64,000 nucleotides of DNA. Source: an uncultured Microbacterium sp. GTDB taxonomy: Bacteria > Actinomycetota > Actinomycetes > Actinomycetales > Microbacteriaceae. The DNA is taken from assembly GCF_947488465.1 (NCBI RefSeq), contig NZ_CANKZA010000001.1, forward strand, positions 558,001 to 622,000, given 5' to 3'. Of this stretch, positions 51,661-60,871 are shown one piece after another (the first letter of the stretch is position 1; the number at the start of each line of letters is the position of its first letter). The translations under genes were made by a program, and so were the position numbers. A model generated the notes under the pieces. The model saw only the letters and a program-made list of their open reading frames with translations. It was not told the origin of the DNA and searched no databases.

Positions 51661-52502
51661 CAGAGTCTCGCGTTGTGGATGGCCGTGACCAGGATCGCCC
51701 GCGCCCCGATCGCGTAGAGCGCGTCCATGACCTGATTGACGCTCGATCGCGGGCTCATCACCCGAACCGCCACCCAGGCCGGATCGCGCAACGGCGAGAT
51801 CGTGGGCGATTCGACACCGGGCGCCAGCGCGACGGCGGCGTCGACGAGGTCGGCCGGCAAGTCGTAGTCGATGAGGACGAACCGGCGCGCGACGAGCACC
51901 CCGCGCAGGCGACGCAGCAGCGTCTCGGTCCCCGGAGCTTCCTCGGGTGCGCCGATCAGAACCGCCTCGGACTGCAGGACCACGGGCCCGAAGATCTCCA
52001 GCCCCGCCTGCTTGAGGCTGGTCCCGGTGGAGACCACGTCGGCGACCGCATCCGCGACGCCGAGTTGCACCGCCGACTCGACCGCGCCATCCAGGGGCAC
52101 GAGATCCACCGCAACACCCTGTTCGTCCAGGAACCCGTCGACGAGCCCGGGATAGGCCGTGGCAACCCGCAGCCCCTCGAGGTCGCTGATTTCGGAGAAC
52201 GACCCGGGAGGGCCCGCGAAACGGAAGGTCGAGGCGCCGAAGCCCAGAGCTTCGATCTCGCGGGCGCCCGGCATCCGCGCATCGAGCAACAGATCACGGC
52301 CGGTGATTCCGACATCCAGCGCGCCGGACCCGACATAAGTCGCGATGTCTTTGGGGCGCAGGTAGAAGAACTCGACCTCGTTGACCGGGTCGATCACGTG
52401 CAGGTCTTTCGGGTCGCGACGGCCGGTGTATCCGGCCTCCGCGAGCATTTCGGCGGCGGTCTCGGCGAGCGAGCCCTTGTTCGGCACGGCAATTCGCAGC
52501 AT
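51660..52502 (-). CDS. hisG: ATP phosphoribosyltransferase, long form
   Basis: 280 aa, first committed step of histidine synthesis, feedback-inhibited by His through the C-terminal ACT-like domain (residues 210-280, [17 protein letters not shown]). The catalytic part starts [20 protein letters not shown] and has the PRPP-binding segment [17 protein letters not shown]. The length identifies the HisZ-independent long form. It lies 43 bp downstream of hisE with only a weak ribosome-binding site. Confidence 0.95.
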   Translation of the reverse strand: MLRIAVPNKGSLAETAAEMLAEAGYTGRRDPKDLHVIDPVNEVEFFYLRPKDIATYVGSGALDVGITGRDLLLDARMPGAREIEALGFGASTFRFAGPPGSFSEISDLEGLRVATAYPGLVDGFLDEQGVAVDLVPLDGAVESAVQLGVADAVADVVSTGTSLKQAGLEIFGPVVLQSEAVLIGAPEEAPGTETLLRRLRGVLVARRFVLIDYDLPADLVDAAVALAPGVESPTISPLRDPAWVAVRVMSPRSSVNQVMDALYAIGARAILVTAIHNARL

Positions 52503-52545
52503 GTTGCGGGGCTTTCGGGTCGTGAGCGGCAGGTGAGGGGCGCGC

Positions 52546-52809
52546 TCAGAGATGTCGGCCGACGTCCTCGAGGGTGAGGCCCTTCGAGATCATCAGCACC
52601 TGCAGGTGGTAGAGGAGCTGCGAGATCTCCTCGGCCGTCTCGTCATCCGACTGGTACTCGGCCGCCATCCAGACTTCGGCAGCCTCTTCGACGATCTTCT
52701 TGCCGATCGCGTGGACACCACGATCGAGTTGGGCCACCGTGCCGGAACCTTTGGGACGCTGCGCGGCGATCGCGGTGAGCTCCGCGAAGAGGGCATCGAA
52801 AGTCTTCAC
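52546..52809 (-). CDS. hisE: Phosphoribosyl-ATP pyrophosphatase
   Basis: 87 aa helical MazG-like enzyme, second step of histidine synthesis. Visible: [23 protein letters not shown] and the acidic metal site [27 protein letters not shown] (split here across residues 40-66). GTG is 6 nt from TAACCT (52816-52821), so this is the promoter-proximal gene of the his-trp cluster. Divergent from the decayed glutaminase. Confidence 0.94.
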   Translation of the reverse strand: MKTFDALFAELTAIAAQRPKGSGTVAQLDRGVHAIGKKIVEEAAEVWMAAEYQSDDETAEEISQLLYHLQVLMISKGLTLEDVGRHL

Positions 52810-52815
52810 CCTGAC

Positions 52816-52821
52816 AGGTTA
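52816..52821 (-). promoter_or_regulatory. -10 box of the hisE-G-F-I-trp cluster (leaderless)
   Basis: TAACCT on the minus strand, exactly 6 nt before the GTG at 52809. Confidence 0.5.
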
Positions 52822-52849
52822 CCGGCAATGATGACCTGTCCGCCGCCGA

Positions 52850-52855
52850 TAGGGT
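52850..52855 (+). promoter_or_regulatory. -10 box of the glutaminase pseudogene
   Basis: TAGGGT, 6 nt, GTG at 52862. The promoter and start codon geometry persist although the gene is broken. Confidence 0.4.
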
Positions 52856-52861
52856 CGCCCC

Positions 52862-53179
52862 GTGGACCCGATCCACGCCATGCTCGCCGGTGTCCTCGAC
52901 GACGTCCGTGAGCAGGATGCCGGCGACCTCGCCGCATATATCCCCGAGTGGACGGTTGACGGCCGTCGGCGACGCGGACAGCAGCTTCACGATTCAGTTG
53001 ATGTCGAAGCCGTTCGTCTTCGCCCTCGCCCTCGAAGCGCTCGGCCGGAACGAGGTGTTGCGCTTCGTCGGTCGTTCGTGGTCGACCTGAGCGCGCTGAC
53101 ACGGCTGCACCCGGCGGCACGCGCGGTGCTCCGCGAGGAGCTGGACACGGTCGGCGGACGCATCCACGTCGATGGGTGA
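52862..53179 (+). pseudogene. glsA: Decayed glutaminase with C-terminal STAS domain
   Basis: Three pieces of one ancestral gene survive in two frames. Frame 1 from GTG 52862 reads PIHAMLAGVLDDV and AAYIPEW, as in glutaminase N-termini. A frameshift near 52960 moves to frame 3 with SSFTIQLMSKPFVFALALEA and EVLRFVG, where the catalytic Ser of the QSxSK motif is changed to Leu. After about 53080 frame 1 resumes with VVDLSALTRLHPAARAVL and GGRIHVDG, a STAS-domain end. Most of the catalytic domain (roughly 250 residues) is deleted. Glutaminase-STAS fusions are known in related actinobacteria. Function lost. Confidence 0.82.
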
Positions 53180-53186
53180 GCCGTTC

Positions 53187-53858
53187 TCAGTGCCGGTGGT
53201 GACGTACGGCCTCACTGCGAAGGGCTGCGATCGCACGGTCTGGGTCGTCGGCGCCGAACACGGCTGAACCGGCCACGAACGTGTCGGCTCCCGCCTCGGC
53301 GGCCTGCGCGATCGTCGATTCCGCGATCCCCCCGTCGACCTGGAGCCAGACCTGCGACCCGCGCCGACGCGCTTCGGCACGTAAGTGGGCGAGCTTGGGC
53401 ATTTGGTCGGCCATGAAGCTCTGGCCCCCGAATCCGGGCTCGACGGTCATCACGAGGATCTGATCGAACTCGTCGAGGACGTCGAGCAGCCCATCGATCG
53501 GCGTCGCGGGCTTCACCGCGACTCCCGCACGGGCACCGATCTCGCGCAAGCGACGTGCGAGCGGGATCGGATCGGTCGCCGCTTCCAGATGGAACGTCAC
53601 CGAGGCCGCGCCGAGTTCGGCATATTGCGGAGCCCACCGTTCGGGGTCGCTGATCATGAGATGCACGTCGAGCGGCACCGGGCTCGTCGCCTGGATGCGC
53701 TCGACCATCTGGGGCCCGAACGTGAGGTTCGGCACGAAATGGTTGTCCATGACGTCGACGTGCACGAAGTCAGCGCCGGAGATGCGGGCGAGCTCGGCCT
53801 GCATGTTCACGAAGTCGGCGGCCAGGATGCTGGGATTGATGCGAACGCTGTCGGACAC
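53187..53858 (-). CDS. rpe: Ribulose-phosphate 3-epimerase
   Basis: 223 aa TIM barrel interconverting ribulose-5-P and xylulose-5-P. Conserved: INPSILAADFVNM, FVHVDVMDNHFVPNLTFGP with metal-binding His/Asp, VHLMISDPER, ILVMTVEPGFGGQSFM and LQVDGGIAEST. GTG 53858 (MSDSVRIN) is chosen because a TAGGGT box lies 7 nt upstream; GTG 53867 would lie inside that box. Converges with the pseudogene, 7 bp apart. Confidence 0.95.
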   Translation of the reverse strand: MSDSVRINPSILAADFVNMQAELARISGADFVHVDVMDNHFVPNLTFGPQMVERIQATSPVPLDVHLMISDPERWAPQYAELGAASVTFHLEAATDPIPLARRLREIGARAGVAVKPATPIDGLLDVLDEFDQILVMTVEPGFGGQSFMADQMPKLAHLRAEARRRGSQVWLQVDGGIAESTIAQAAEAGADTFVAGSAVFGADDPDRAIAALRSEAVRHHRH

Positions 53859-53865
53859 GGCATCC

Positions 53866-53871
53866 ACCCTA
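53866..53871 (-). promoter_or_regulatory. -10 box of rpe (leaderless)
   Basis: TAGGGT on the minus strand, 7 nt before GTG 53858. Confidence 0.45.
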
Positions 53872-53888
53872 CTTGCGGGCTTGCGCCG

Positions 53889-54036
53889 GCGCGGGTTCAG
53901 GGGCAGGTGTGGTCGCTTCCCCGGGCGGATGCGGCAACACCTGCCCCGCGAACGCCCCGCGACGCGGCCACGCGCGGGTTCAGGGGGCAGGTGTGGTCGC
54001 TTCCGCGGACGGATGCGGCAGCACCTGCCCCGCGAA
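53889..54036. repeat. Two direct copies of a 64-65-bp palindromic element
   Basis: Copy 1 (53889-53952) and copy 2 (53972-54036) are nearly identical, differing by one inserted G and a few substitutions. Each contains inverted arms around GGCAGGTG and CACCTGCC (for copy 1, 53900-53910 with 53937-53947). They fill the gap between rsmB and rpe and would form two stem-loops at the rsmB 3' end, serving as terminators or as a REP-like dispersed repeat. Confidence 0.75.
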
Positions 54037-54044
54037 GGATCCCC

Positions 54045-55406
54045 TCAGCGGCGCCGCAGGAGCGAGATGGACATCGCGTCCGTGCCGTGGCGGTGGGGCC
54101 AGAGCTGTGCGCGCCCGGAGCCGTCGAGCTGCGCGGGCAGGTCGATGTCGGTGTCCGACACGGATGCCAGGACGGCGCGCGCATCGAGTTCTTCGATCGC
54201 ATCGCCGAACCGCCGCCGCGCCTCGGCGACCACACCCGACGTCTCGGCCAAATGCGGCGAACAGGTGACGTACGCCACGATCCCGCCCGGGACCACAGCC
54301 TCGATCGCGGCTGTGAGCAGGCCGCCCTGAAGCTCGGTGAGGTCGGGGACATCGACGGGGCTCTTCCGCCAACGGGCCTCGGGGCGGCGGCGCAGCGCGC
54401 CGAGCCCGGTGCACGGCGCATCGACGAGGATGCGGTCGTACCGGCCGCGCGCCGCGCGCGTGCGGCCGTCTTCCTCCGACACCGGCACCTCGAGGGGAAC
54501 CCCGGCGACGGAGTCGCGCACGAGCTTGGCTCGGATCGAGGAGAGTTCGTTCGCTTCGACGGAGGCGCCTGAGGCGAGAGCTTCGGCGGCGAGGACCGCG
54601 GTCTTCCCCCCGGGCGCCGCGCAGAGATCGAGCCAGCGCTCCCCGGACCGCACCGGGGTGGCCCGCGTCAGCGCGAGCGCGGCGAGCTGGGAGCCTTCGT
54701 CCTGCACGCGAATGCAGCCGTCGGCGGCCGCGATCACGGGCCCGGGATCTCCCCCGCCCAGGCGGAAGCCGATCGGGGAATACGGGGTTGAGGAGGCCTC
54801 CGCTGGCCTCGCGGCGAGCCCCGGCAGAGCGGCCATCGTCACCGCCGGTGCGTCGTTGTCGGCGGCGAGCAGCGCGTCGAGTTCGTCGGCGCGCCCTTCG
54901 GCGGCGAGAGCACGGCGGAACGCCCGGATCACCCAGACCGGATGTGCGTAGCGAAGGCCGAGACGTTCGTCGTCGGAGCGCGCGCCGCGCTCGAGGCGGG
55001 CAGCCCACTCCTCCGCGGTGCGCTCGGACACGCGGCGGAGGACGGCATTCGCAAACCCCGATGCGGATGCCCCGGCCGTGTGACGGACTTGGCGAACGGT
55101 CTCGTTCACCGCGGCATGGGTGGGCGTGCGCATCGCCAGAAGCTGATGCACGCCGAGGCGGAGGGCGTCGAGCACCGGCGGATCGATCTCGGCGGGCGGG
55201 CGACCCGCGGCATCCGCGATGATCGCGTCGTAGGTGCCTTGATGACGGAGGGTGCCGTAGGTCAATTCGGTCGCCCAGGCGGCGTCCGGGCCCGACATCC
55301 CGGCCCGGCGGAGTTCGCGCGGGAGCAGCAGGTTCGCGTAGGCGTCGGATTCGGTGACCGCGCGGAGCGTGTCGTAGGCGACCCAGCGCGGGGACGGAGC
55401 GCTCAT
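54045..55406 (-). CDS. rsmB: 16S rRNA (cytosine-967-C5)-methyltransferase RsmB
   Basis: 453 aa. An N-terminal NusB-like RNA-binding domain (residues 1-140, VAYDTLRAVTESDAYANLLL) is followed by an m5C methyltransferase domain: SAM motif LDLCAAPGGKTAVLAAEAL, DRILVDAPCTGLGALRR with the PC catalytic-type cysteine, and VAYVTCSPHLAETSGVV with the nucleophile TC motif. The start overlaps the fmt stop by 4 bp. Last gene of the metK-priA-fmt-rsmB run. Confidence 0.94.
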   Translation of the reverse strand: MSAPSPRWVAYDTLRAVTESDAYANLLLPRELRRAGMSGPDAAWATELTYGTLRHQGTYDAIIADAAGRPPAEIDPPVLDALRLGVHQLLAMRTPTHAAVNETVRQVRHTAGASASGFANAVLRRVSERTAEEWAARLERGARSDDERLGLRYAHPVWVIRAFRRALAAEGRADELDALLAADNDAPAVTMAALPGLAARPAEASSTPYSPIGFRLGGGDPGPVIAAADGCIRVQDEGSQLAALALTRATPVRSGERWLDLCAAPGGKTAVLAAEALASGASVEANELSSIRAKLVRDSVAGVPLEVPVSEEDGRTRAARGRYDRILVDAPCTGLGALRRRPEARWRKSPVDVPDLTELQGGLLTAAIEAVVPGGIVAYVTCSPHLAETSGVVAEARRRFGDAIEELDARAVLASVSDTDIDLPAQLDGSGRAQLWPHRHGTDAMSISLLRRR

Positions 55407-56338
55407 GCGCGCACCTCCGGTGCGGTGTCGACGCGGGGATCATCGAGCCGCAGTCCGCGCCACCAGTCGTCGGCGGCCATCGGACCCTTACCCGCGGGCT
55501 GAACCGTCTGCAGGAGCACAGTACCGGCGGCGGTGCCCACGACCACGTCGCGCTCGATGAGCGAGAGTGCGCCCGGAGCGAGATCCGTGTCGGGACCCCG
55601 GTGCGCCGCGAGGATCTTCAGCCGCTGCCCGCCGACCGAGGTGTGCGCGCCGGGCTCGGGGGTCGTCCCGCGGAAGCGGTGGATCACCGTGTCGGCGGGG
55701 ACACGGAAATCCAGCGCGCCGTCGGCGAGGGTGAGCTTGGGAGCGAGTGTGTATTCCCCCGACTGGGGACGTGCCACCGCGGTCCCCGCCGCGATCGCAT
55801 CGACCACGTCGACGAGGAGTGCAGCGCCGACGTCCGCCAGTGCATCGAGGACGTCACCCGCCGTCGCGCCGCGGGGAACGCTGTAGCGGACCTCGCCGAA
55901 AACATCCCCGGCATCCAGTTCGGCGACCAGGCGGAAGACGCTCGCCCCGGTGACCGTGTCACCGGCGATCAGCGCGTGCTGCACGGGTGCGGCGCCGCGC
56001 CAGCGCGGAAGAAGCGAGAAGTGCAGGTTGATCCACCCGTGACGCGGAGTCGCGAGCAGCGGCTCACGCACAAGCCCGCCGTAGGCGACGATGACGCCGA
56101 GATCCGGAGCGAGGTCGGTCACCGCGTGCGTCGCGTGAGCATCGAGCCGGTCGGTCTTGATCGTCGTCACCCCGAGTTCGGCGGCGAGAGCGGCAACCGG
56201 CGACGGCGTCAGAATGCGTTTGCGGCCGAGCGGCGCGTCCGTGCGCGTGACGACGCCGACGAGGTCGTGGCGGGATGCCGCAATCGCGCGGAGCGAGGGG
56301 ACAGCGGGCAGGGGTGTCCCCGCGAAGACAATGCGCAT
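55403..56338 (-). CDS. fmt: Methionyl-tRNA formyltransferase
   Basis: 311 aa. Formylates initiator Met-tRNA with 10-formyl-THF. Starts MRIVFAGTPLPAVPSL. The active-site region is WINLHFSLLPRWRGAAPVQH with catalytic His and Asn/Asp nearby, and the C-terminal OB-fold covers about residues 205-311. GAGGAACC serves as ribosome-binding site. Follows priA by 9 bp. Confidence 0.95.
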   Translation of the reverse strand: MRIVFAGTPLPAVPSLRAIAASRHDLVGVVTRTDAPLGRKRILTPSPVAALAAELGVTTIKTDRLDAHATHAVTDLAPDLGVIVAYGGLVREPLLATPRHGWINLHFSLLPRWRGAAPVQHALIAGDTVTGASVFRLVAELDAGDVFGEVRYSVPRGATAGDVLDALADVGAALLVDVVDAIAAGTAVARPQSGEYTLAPKLTLADGALDFRVPADTVIHRFRGTTPEPGAHTSVGGQRLKILAAHRGPDTDLAPGALSLIERDVVVGTAAGTVLLQTVQPAGKGPMAADDWWRGLRLDDPRVDTAPEVRA

Positions 56339-56347
56339 GGGGGTTCC

Positions 56348-58306
56348 TCACAGATCAAGCTCGGGCACGTCGAGCCGCACCTTGAGTGTAGTTCGCGGGC
56401 CACGGTCCTTCGCGGCGCGACGAGCGCGTAGCGCGTCGGCGACGACTGCCGCGCGCAGATACTCGGCGACCGCCGCGCCCTGGGCGTAGTCGAAGCGGAC
56501 GAGCGCGCGCACTCCCCCACTCTCCAGCGGCACGGGGCCGAGAAGCGCGGTCGGACCGAGGCCGTATACCGCCTGACGGAGCCCGTCGAGCGTCGCCGAC
56601 ACGGTGCTCGAGGCACCTTCGACGGCAGCCACACGCACCGTGGGTGGCATCGAGAGCGGGCCGCGGTCGGCCAGCTCCGCGCGCGCATAGGCAGGTTGCG
56701 TCCAGGTGGCGAGCGCCCGGGCGACGGGCCCCGACACCCCCACCAGGTGGACGGGCGCGCCCGGCGCCGCCAGCGCCGCAGCGTCCGACCACCAGCGCAG
56801 ACACGATTCTCCGATCCGCAGTTGTTCGGCCATCAACATCCGGTCGCCGTCCAGCAGGATGATCGCGCGGAAGCCCCCGGCCGCGTGCGGCTCGGCGCCG
56901 CGCGTGGCGATCACGAGGGCAGGCCGATCATCCACCTGGGTGATCGGGTGCGCACCGTCGGCGACGATGATCCGGATGCCGGGGAACGCCCGGCCGAGCT
57001 CGTCCGCCGTGCGCTCGCTTCCGGACGAAGCCATACGGAGCTTCGTGGACTGGCAGTTCGCGCACGACCATGTGGGCGCCGAGCGGCCGCACCATCCGCA
57101 GTCCGGCGTTGCGCCGGCGCGCGTCGCGCGCAGCGGCCCCGCGCAGTGTGCGCACCGGGCCGGAGTGCGGCAATCGGCGCAGACGAGCACGGGCGAGTAA
57201 CCGGGCCGGGCGACCTGGACGAGGACCGGCCCGTGCTGAAGAGCCTCCCGGGCTGCCGCGAAGGCGGCGGACGGAACGCGCGCACCGCGAGACTCGCCCT
57301 CGCGCGTCGCCGACAGGATGACGGTCGGGCTCTCCCGGCGCTCGGCGGGAAGATCGCGGACCCAGCCGAGCTGAACGAGACGTTCGACATCCGTCGTGCG
57401 GGTATGCCCCGCGAAGACGAGCGCGCTCCCCTCGAGCTCCTGACGCACAAGCGCGGCGTCGCGGGCATGCACGCCGGGGCTCAGCGGTTCGGCGAGGAGA
57501 GGATCGCCGTCATCCCAGATGACGACACAGCCGACGTCATGGGCCGGGGCGTACACGGTCGAACGGTTGCCGACGACGATCACCGGCACCGGTGCGAGGA
57601 TCCGAAGATAGCTCGCGTAACGTTCTGGACCGGACCTTCGGGCATCGTCCCGGAGCACCGATTCTTCGGGAGCACGCTCCGCCAGCGCGGCGAGGACCTG
57701 GTCTTGATCGCGCTGGTCCGGGACGACGAGCAGCGCACTGCGCCCGGCCGCAAGCGTGTGCACGGCGAGCGCCGCGAGGAGATCCGCCCATGCGCCTCCG
57801 ACGCGATCGCGGCTCGGTCGCGGCGGCGCGTCGAGCGCGAGCCGCGCACCGGAGGCGACGGCATCCGTCACCCCCGCAAAGGGCGCCAGGATGCCGGAAG
57901 CCCAGTCGGTCGCATCTGCGCTGACCAGGGGCATGTCGGGCGGTGCTGAGCCGAGCCAGGTCTTCTCGGCCCGCACCATACGCTTCGGGACAACGAGCCG
58001 CAGGACGTCGCCGGCGCCACCCGCGGCGCGATCGGCGACGCGTCGGGCCAGCGCGTACAACGCGGGCGGCAAGACGCAAACGGAGGAGATCACGCTGTCG
58101 AGCTCCGACAGCGGGCGTACCGAAGGTTCGGCCTCACCGATCTCGACGAGATACCCCTCGACGACCCGCCCCGCGGTACGCAACGGCACTTTCACGCGGA
58201 CTCCGGGCACCGCATCCGCGGCGAGCTCCGCCGGGATGGCGTAGTCGAACAGGCGGTCGAGCTGCGGCAGCGGGGAGTCGATCAGCACCCGCGCGACGGT
58301 GGTCAC
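56348..58306 (-). CDS. priA: Primosomal protein N' (PriA), helicase motifs degenerate
   Basis: 652 aa. The N-terminal 3'-end-binding domain (ARVLIDSPLPQLDRLFDYAI) is followed by a helicase-like body in which Walker A is absent (TLAAGRSALLVVPDQRD where GxGKT is expected) and the DEAH box is replaced by CVVIWDDGD. The zinc-binding cysteines are kept (LVCADCRTPARCAHCAG, CGWCG, SCANCQS). Actinobacterial PriA commonly shows this loss, so it is thought to act as a structural replication-restart factor. Starts 6 bp after metK. Confidence 0.92.
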   Translation of the reverse strand: MTTVARVLIDSPLPQLDRLFDYAIPAELAADAVPGVRVKVPLRTAGRVVEGYLVEIGEAEPSVRPLSELDSVISSVCVLPPALYALARRVADRAAGGAGDVLRLVVPKRMVRAEKTWLGSAPPDMPLVSADATDWASGILAPFAGVTDAVASGARLALDAPPRPSRDRVGGAWADLLAALAVHTLAAGRSALLVVPDQRDQDQVLAALAERAPEESVLRDDARRSGPERYASYLRILAPVPVIVVGNRSTVYAPAHDVGCVVIWDDGDPLLAEPLSPGVHARDAALVRQELEGSALVFAGHTRTTDVERLVQLGWVRDLPAERRESPTVILSATREGESRGARVPSAAFAAAREALQHGPVLVQVARPGYSPVLVCADCRTPARCAHCAGPLRATRAGATPDCGWCGRSAPTWSCANCQSTKLRMASSGSERTADELGRAFPGIRIIVADGAHPITQVDDRPALVIATRGAEPHAAGGFRAIILLDGDRMLMAEQLRIGESCLRWWSDAAALAAPGAPVHLVGVSGPVARALATWTQPAYARAELADRGPLSMPPTVRVAAVEGASSTVSATLDGLRQAVYGLGPTALLGPVPLESGGVRALVRFDYAQGAAVAEYLRAAVVADALRARRAAKDRGPRTTLKVRLDVPELDL

Positions 58307-58312
58307 GGCCGG

Positions 58313-59506
58313 TCAGAGGCCGGCGGCCGCGCGCAGTTCCTCGACGCGAGTCGTCTGCTCCCACGTGAACTCGGGCACCTCTCGGCCGAAGTGACCGTAA
58401 GCCGCGGTCTGGGCGTAAATCGGACGCAGCAGGTCGAGCTCGTCGATGATCGCCTGCGGGCGCAGGTCGAAGACGTCGCGGATCGCGCGAGTGATGACCT
58501 CGTCGGCGACATGGCCCGAACCGAATGTCTCGACGTAAAGCCCGACGGGAGCCGCGCGGCCGATGGCATAGGCGACCTGAACTTCCAGTCGGTCGGCGAG
58601 GCCCGCCGCGACGGCGTTCTTGGCGACCCATCGCATGGCGTACGCGGCGGAGCGGTCGACCTTGGACGGGTCCTTTCCGCTGAACGCACCGCCGCCGTGG
58701 CGGGCGGCGCCACCGTACGTGTCGATGATGATCTTGCGTCCCGTGAGTCCGGCGTCGCCCTTCGGGCCACCCGTCACGAACGGGCCGGCCGGGTTGATGA
58801 CGTACTGCACGTCGGAGAGATCCAGGCCCGTCTGCGCGAGGACGGGATCGATCACTTCGGCCTGTACCGCCGCGCGGAGCGCCGGAATCGAGATGTCGAG
58901 GTTGTGTTGCGTCGACAGCACCACGGTCTCGACCGAGCGTGGAACGGCGCCGTCGTAGCCGAGCGTGACCTGCGTCTTGCCGTCCGGGCGCAGGAACCCC
59001 AGCGCCCCCGAGCGCCGCGCCTCGGTCAGCCGCTCGGCCAGCCGGTGTGCCGTCCAGATCGCCATCGGCATGAGCTGGGGGGTCTCATTCGTCGCGTACC
59101 CGAACATGATCCCCTGATCGCCCGCGCCGAGCGCGTCGATCGGATCGCTCGATCCGCCTTCGCGGTGCTCGATGGCATTGTCCACGCCCGCGGCGATGTC
59201 GCTGGACTGCTCGCCGATCGATACCGTCACGCCACACGAGTCGCCGTCGAAGCCGGTCTCACTCGAGGTGTATCCGATGTGATTGACGACACGGCGGACG
59301 ATCCCCGGAATGTCGACGTAGCCTTCACTGCGCACTTCTCCGGCGACGTGCACGAGACCCGTGGTCACCAGGGTTTCCACCGCCACACGGCTGCCCGGGT
59401 CGACCTCGATCAGTGCATCGAGGATCGAGTCCGAGATCTGATCGCAGATCTTGTCCGGGTGACCTTCGGTCACGGACTCGGATGTGAACAGACGCAGGGC
59501 GCTCAT
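58313..59506 (-). CDS. metK: S-adenosylmethionine synthetase
   Basis: 397 aa. Makes SAM from ATP and methionine. Conserved: [18 protein letters not shown] (His and Asp of the ATP site), the signature [28 protein letters not shown] and the P-loop-like [19 protein letters not shown] at 59506 (MSALRLFT) with GGAG 5 nt upstream is used instead of an upstream in-frame extension. A terminator hairpin separates it from rpoZ, so it likely has its own promoter. Confidence 0.96.
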   Translation of the reverse strand: MSALRLFTSESVTEGHPDKICDQISDSILDALIEVDPGSRVAVETLVTTGLVHVAGEVRSEGYVDIPGIVRRVVNHIGYTSSETGFDGDSCGVTVSIGEQSSDIAAGVDNAIEHREGGSSDPIDALGAGDQGIMFGYATNETPQLMPMAIWTAHRLAERLTEARRSGALGFLRPDGKTQVTLGYDGAVPRSVETVVLSTQHNLDISIPALRAAVQAEVIDPVLAQTGLDLSDVQYVINPAGPFVTGGPKGDAGLTGRKIIIDTYGGAARHGGGAFSGKDPSKVDRSAAYAMRWVAKNAVAAGLADRLEVQVAYAIGRAAPVGLYVETFGSGHVADEVITRAIRDVFDLRPQAIIDELDLLRPIYAQTAAYGHFGREVPEFTWEQTTRVEELRAAAGL

Positions 59507-59538
59507 CGATGCTCCAGGTTCTCGGGGGTACACACCAT

Positions 59539-59577
59539 CATGCCCGCGGTCTCCGACAAACGGAGAACGCGGGCATG
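59539..59577. terminator. Hairpin after rpoZ
   Basis: A CATGCCCGCG arm (59539-59548) pairs with 59568-59577, and an inner TCTCCG/CGGAGA stem surrounds a 5-nt loop. Lies 3' of rpoZ on the minus strand, upstream of metK. Confidence 0.65.
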
Positions 59578-59601
59578 GAGACGCCCTACGGCGTCATGAC
59601 C

Positions 59602-59856
59602 TCACTCGGCGGCGCGAAGGCGCAGCTTGTCCTCGTGGATCTCGTGCATCGCGATCGTCAGCGGCTTGTCCTCGACGTGCGAATCGACGAGCGGGCCGAC
59701 GTTGTCGAAGAGGTTTCCCTCGTGCAGGTCGGAGTAGTAGTCGTTGATCTGACGGGCACGCTTGGATGCGTAGATCACGAGCTGGTACTTCGAGTCGACC
59801 TTCTCGAGGAGCGAGTCGATGGGCGGGTCGATGATGCCCTGGTCACGTGCAGCCAC
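59602..59856 (-). CDS. rpoZ: RNA polymerase omega subunit
   Basis: 84 aa. Promotes assembly of RNA polymerase beta-prime. Contains [20 protein letters not shown], then [14 protein letters not shown] with the conserved K-R-A-R-Q-I, and [18 protein letters not shown] at 59856 has a perfect AGGAGG. Follows gmk by 118 bp, as in many bacteria. Confidence 0.95.
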   Translation of the reverse strand: MAARDQGIIDPPIDSLLEKVDSKYQLVIYASKRARQINDYYSDLHEGNLFDNVGPLVDSHVEDKPLTIAMHEIHEDKLRLRAAE

Positions 59857-59974
59857 GGGGAACCTCCTGGGATCTGGCGGCGGGGAAGACTGTCGCGCGG
59901 CGACGAAGCCGCGGCATCCGACCATTCTACCTCGTATCGTGTGCCCGGCACGCAGACTTCCGGCCGGCGGCGCG

Positions 59975-60871
59975 TCAGCGGGTGAGCGAGACCACTTCAG
60001 CGGCGGCGCGCGCGACGTCGTCGTTGACGACGTGGAAGTCGAACTCGCCCTGCGAGGCCAACTCCACTTTGGCGGTCTTGAGACGCCGTTCGCGCTCTTC
60101 GGCGTCTTCCGTGCCGCGTCCGATGAGCCGGTGCACCAACTCGTCCCAGCTCGGCGGAAGGAGGAACACCAGCGTCGCGTCCGGAGCCGCTGCACGGACT
60201 TGCCGCGCACCCTGCAGGTCGATCTCCAACAACACGGTGCGCCCGTCCGCGAGCGCGCGGTCGATCGGGGCCTTGGGTGTGCCGTAGCGGAAGCGGTTGT
60301 GCACGGTCGCGTGCTCGAGCAACTCCCCCGTAGCGATCAGGCGGTCGAACTCGGCGTCATCGACGAAGAAGTAGTGCTCGCCGTCGACTTCACCAGGACG
60401 CGGGCTGCGGGTCGTCGCCGATACCGACAGCAACAGTTCGGGATGGTGCTCTTTGACGTGCGCGGCGACAGTACCCTTGCCGACCGCGGTGGGACCAGCC
60501 AAGACGATGAGGCGACTGCGCCCAGCCCGCGGCTGCGGCTCCGGCCACCGCTCGTCGAGGAACGCGGCGAGCACCACGCGCTGGCGCGCGCCGAGGCCAC
60601 CGAGCCGCTTGACCGGAGAGATGCCGAGCGACGCGAGGATGCGGTCACGCTTTCCCGCGCCGATCGCCGGAATCGCGGTGAGGAACTCGGTGACCCGCAT
60701 CGCACCCGCGGGCGACTCGGGGTCGGACTGCGCGCGCCGGAGGAGCTCCTGCGGTGTGATGACGCGAGTGGTCACATCGCGTTTGAGCGCGGCGCGCTCA
60801 CGGCGGGCGGCGACAGCGCGCCGCGATGCGGCCGCGCGATCGACCTCGGGAGGAGTGCGGGAATCAGCCAT
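59975..60871 (-). CDS. gmk: Guanylate kinase fused to an actinobacterial IHF-like domain
   Basis: 298 aa. Residues 34-105 ([18 protein letters not shown] to [19 protein letters not shown], with a helix-two-turn-helix [14 protein letters not shown]) match mIHF, a sequence-nonspecific DNA-binding nucleoid protein. Residues 118-298 are guanylate kinase: P-loop [10 protein letters not shown] (126-135), [35 protein letters not shown] and [11 protein letters not shown]. The ATG lies 8 bp inside the end of pyrF. In other actinobacteria the two parts are separate adjacent genes, so this is a fusion of neighbours. Confidence 0.92.
   Translation of the reverse strand: MADSRTPPEVDRAAASRRAVAARRERAALKRDVTTRVITPQELLRRAQSDPESPAGAMRVTEFLTAIPAIGAGKRDRILASLGISPVKRLGGLGARQRVVLAAFLDERWPEPQPRAGRSRLIVLAGPTAVGKGTVAAHVKEHHPELLLSVSATTRSPRPGEVDGEHYFFVDDAEFDRLIATGELLEHATVHNRFRYGTPKAPIDRALADGRTVLLEIDLQGARQVRAAAPDATLVFLLPPSWDELVHRLIGRGTEDAEERERRLKTAKVELASQGEFDFHVVNDDVARAAAEVVSLTR

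Noticed and set aside
53889..54036. CRISPR array
   Set aside because: Only two units, each internally palindromic and 64-65 bp long with a 19-bp spacer, and no cas genes.
59507..59601. Possible SAM riboswitch upstream of metK
   Set aside because: Only a simple hairpin is present, placed and shaped as the rpoZ terminator. No conserved SAM-aptamer helices were seen.
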